From NCBI GenBank assembly GCA_039822045.1, contig JBCBMY010000005.1:248001-312000 (forward strand): a stretch of DNA of 64,000 nucleotides. Reading direction: 5' to 3'. This document shows, piece after piece, positions 63,010 through 64,000 of the stretch; position 1 is the stretch's first letter; every line of letters starts with the position of its first letter. The DNA is from HLUCCA09 sp039822045. Lineage in GTDB: Bacteria > Pseudomonadota > Alphaproteobacteria > Rhodobacterales > Rhodobacteraceae. A program made the position numbers and the translations under genes. Under the pieces are notes generated by a model. It did no database searches and was not told the DNA's origin. It saw nothing but the letters and a program-made list of their open reading frames with translations.

Positions 63010-63621
63010 CTAGAGCAATCGGTACTCCTGGGCGCGTTGGAGCGCCTCGGCCGTCGTTCGCGCCATTAACCGTTGGCGGGCCGAGGTAAGCCGTGCCTTC
63101 AATGCGCTTTCAGATATCCCGAGTTTAGCCGCCGCAGCTGCGTGACGATCCCCTGCCGCAATCAAGCGCAAGGCATCTTTTTGCGCCTGAGTTAGGCTCT
63201 CGGGTGGTTCGGTCATGTCGTGCAGCCGTAGGGTTACGTCTTCAAGCGTGCTTAGCTCATGATCGGCGAACTCACGGTCGTTGCGGGCAAATCCCGCAAT
63301 AGTCCGTGACGCGATCGGCCCGCAGGAGACACAGGCTCCAAAGGGCATCCCAAATTCGGCCGCCTCCTTCATTATCCCGAATGTGTCGGGGATCCCCAGC
63401 GCAGACCAGCGCGTTACCCCCTCCCTTGTAAACCCCCAGGCAACCATTGGATCGCGCAGCTGATATGCTTGCGCCGTGTAGTGGTCGATCCAGTCTTGAT
63501 TGTATGTCTGGAACTTGACGAGCGGTGCAGCAAACCGGATGTGCAGCGCCAAGAGGTAGCCCGCCGTCGCAAGCTCCCCAAGGACACCCAGTTCATGCTC
63601 TATCGTGTTTCTCGAAGACAT
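63010..63621 (-). CDS. LuxR-family autoinducer-binding transcriptional regulator
   Basis: A 203-residue protein. The autoinducer-binding domain (about 20-130) keeps Trp/Tyr/Asp/Pro/Trp landmarks (YNQDWIDHYTAQAYQLRDP, TRWSAL). The C-terminal GerE-type HTH (about 142-200, SLTQAQKDALRLIAAGD, ISESALKARLTSARQRLMA) binds DNA. It is shorter than typical LuxR (about 240 residues) because its N-terminal part is compact. The gene pair luxR-luxI forms a quorum-sensing unit. A 30-bp palindrome lies 30 bases before its ATG. Confidence 0.92.
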   Translation of the reverse strand: MSSRNTIEHELGVLGELATAGYLLALHIRFAAPLVKFQTYNQDWIDHYTAQAYQLRDPMVAWGFTREGVTRWSALGIPDTFGIMKEAAEFGMPFGACVSCGPIASRTIAGFARNDREFADHELSTLEDVTLRLHDMTEPPESLTQAQKDALRLIAAGDRHAAAAAKLGISESALKARLTSARQRLMARTTAEALQRAQEYRLL

Positions 63622-63650
63622 GCCCTTTTAGACAAGTTGCTCCTAAGCCA

Positions 63651-63680
63651 GTCAACTTTAAATTGATCTTTAAAGTTGAC
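63651..63680. promoter_or_regulatory. Perfect 12+6+12 palindrome between luxR and a divergent small gene
   Basis: GTCAACTTTAAA and TTTAAAGTTGAC are exact inverted copies around TTGATC. The element is AT-rich compared with the surroundings. It lies 30 bases from the luxR ATG and 21 bases before the small gene's GTG. It is longer than a usual 20-bp lux box and may be the operator of this LuxR or of another regulator. Confidence 0.65.
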
Positions 63681-63701
63681 ACACCGTCAAAGGAGTGCCC
63701 C

Positions 63702-63902
63702 GTGCGTTCGATTAGACCCGATCAATTTGCGCGGATCATGACGCTGCCGCAAGCGGAGCGATCAGATCTTCTTGAGTTCCTGGGCGCGACACCCATGGCC
63801 GACATCCAAGTCGAGGCCCTGATCGCCCAAGTTGGCAGGGACCATCGCCAATCTGTGTTGCGGGCGCAGCGTGCCATCGAGCCGCAGGCTCAACACGGCT
63901 GA
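63702..63902 (+). CDS. Unrecognised small protein (66 aa) divergent from luxR
   Basis: A GTG start with AAAGGAG seven bases upstream gives a 66-residue soluble, mainly helical protein beginning MRSIRPDQFARIMTLPQAER and ending AIEPQAQHG. No membrane segment, cysteine or known motif is seen. The strong ribosome binding site and the palindrome shared with luxR argue that it is real and quorum-controlled. The family is not known to me. Confidence 0.6.
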   Translation: MRSIRPDQFARIMTLPQAERSDLLEFLGATPMADIQVEALIAQVGRDHRQSVLRAQRAIEPQAQHG

Positions 63903-63922
63903 CCAGCTTCAAGCGCTGCGAT

Positions 63923-63950
63923 CGAAAAGGGCCACAATGAGCGGCCCTCT
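63923..63950 (-). terminator. Hairpin with T-run on the minus strand
   Basis: AGGGCC (63928-63933) pairs with GGCCCT (63943-63948). On the minus strand the stem is followed by TTTTCGAT, as in a rho-independent terminator, so it likely ends a leftward gene lying beyond the right edge. It may also stop the small plus-strand gene. Confidence 0.5.
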
Positions 63951-64000
63951 CCGGCAATCGTTTCTTTTCACGGAAAGGCTCACGCCTCTGCCGATTCTTC

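Overview
The window looks like a chromosomal segment of a marine-type alphaproteobacterium of the Rhodobacteraceae (Roseobacter lineage). The evidence is high-GC coding sequence, a BztABCD-type amino-acid ABC transporter, an ATP12-RluC-CrcB-RarA cluster, a LuxI/LuxR pair, an imelysin/DUF1111/DUF1513 iron cluster and the rpmH-rnpA-yidD-yidC-yihA-argB gene set. No replication origin, CRISPR array, phage or complete insertion sequence was seen.

Region 1 (1-2.6 kb) holds the 3' part of a giant RTX-type secreted protein made of exact 399-bp repeats, a strong terminator and tRNA-Cys. Region 2 (2.8-12.9 kb) is the most unusual. A five-gene leftward operon encodes a Ser/Thr kinase with an extracytoplasmic PDZ-like tail, an FHA protein, a PP2C phosphatase, a dynamin-like protein with a ruined P-loop, and a phosphate-binding-protein/OmpA fusion. 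It is divergent from a rightward cluster: an Xre regulator, a LOV-like PAS protein lacking the photoactive cysteine, three unrecognised small or membrane proteins, and a BLUF blue-light sensor. Three similar 19-bp dyads sit at the kinase, Xre and third promoters, suggesting one regulon. I read this as a possible light-linked protein-phosphorylation and envelope-sensing system; that link is inference.

Region 3 (13.8-24.5 kb) is a two-partner secretion locus: TpsB transporter, a 2344-residue TpsA adhesin with twelve 87-residue repeats, and a caspase-fold/Sel1 protein. Region 4 (24.5-33.4 kb) is accessory DNA: gene-poor stretches, a possible transposase remnant, a GH5 glycoside hydrolase/cadherin/RTX gene broken by one in-frame TGA right before its expected catalytic glutamate, a two-component system, a second RTX protein and a glyoxalase-like fragment.

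Region 5 (33.4-38.7 kb) is an iron-type operon (imelysin, di-heme DUF1111 protein, second imelysin, DUF1513 protein) with a possible iron-responsive site upstream. After tRNA-Arg come a histidine kinase, a disulfide oxidoreductase and a TVP38 membrane protein.

Region 6 (43.3-53.9 kb) carries rpmH-rnpA-yidD on the plus strand, but yidC and yihA on the minus strand and argB on the plus strand 7 kb away. This fits an inversion whose left end falls exactly at the end of yidD, which itself has two in-frame TGA codons next to a 6-bp tandem duplication. Region 7 (54-64 kb) holds bztDCBA, ATP12, an RluC-type synthase, crcB, rarA, luxI and luxR. A perfect 12+6+12 palindrome separates luxR from a small divergent gene with a strong ribosome binding site.
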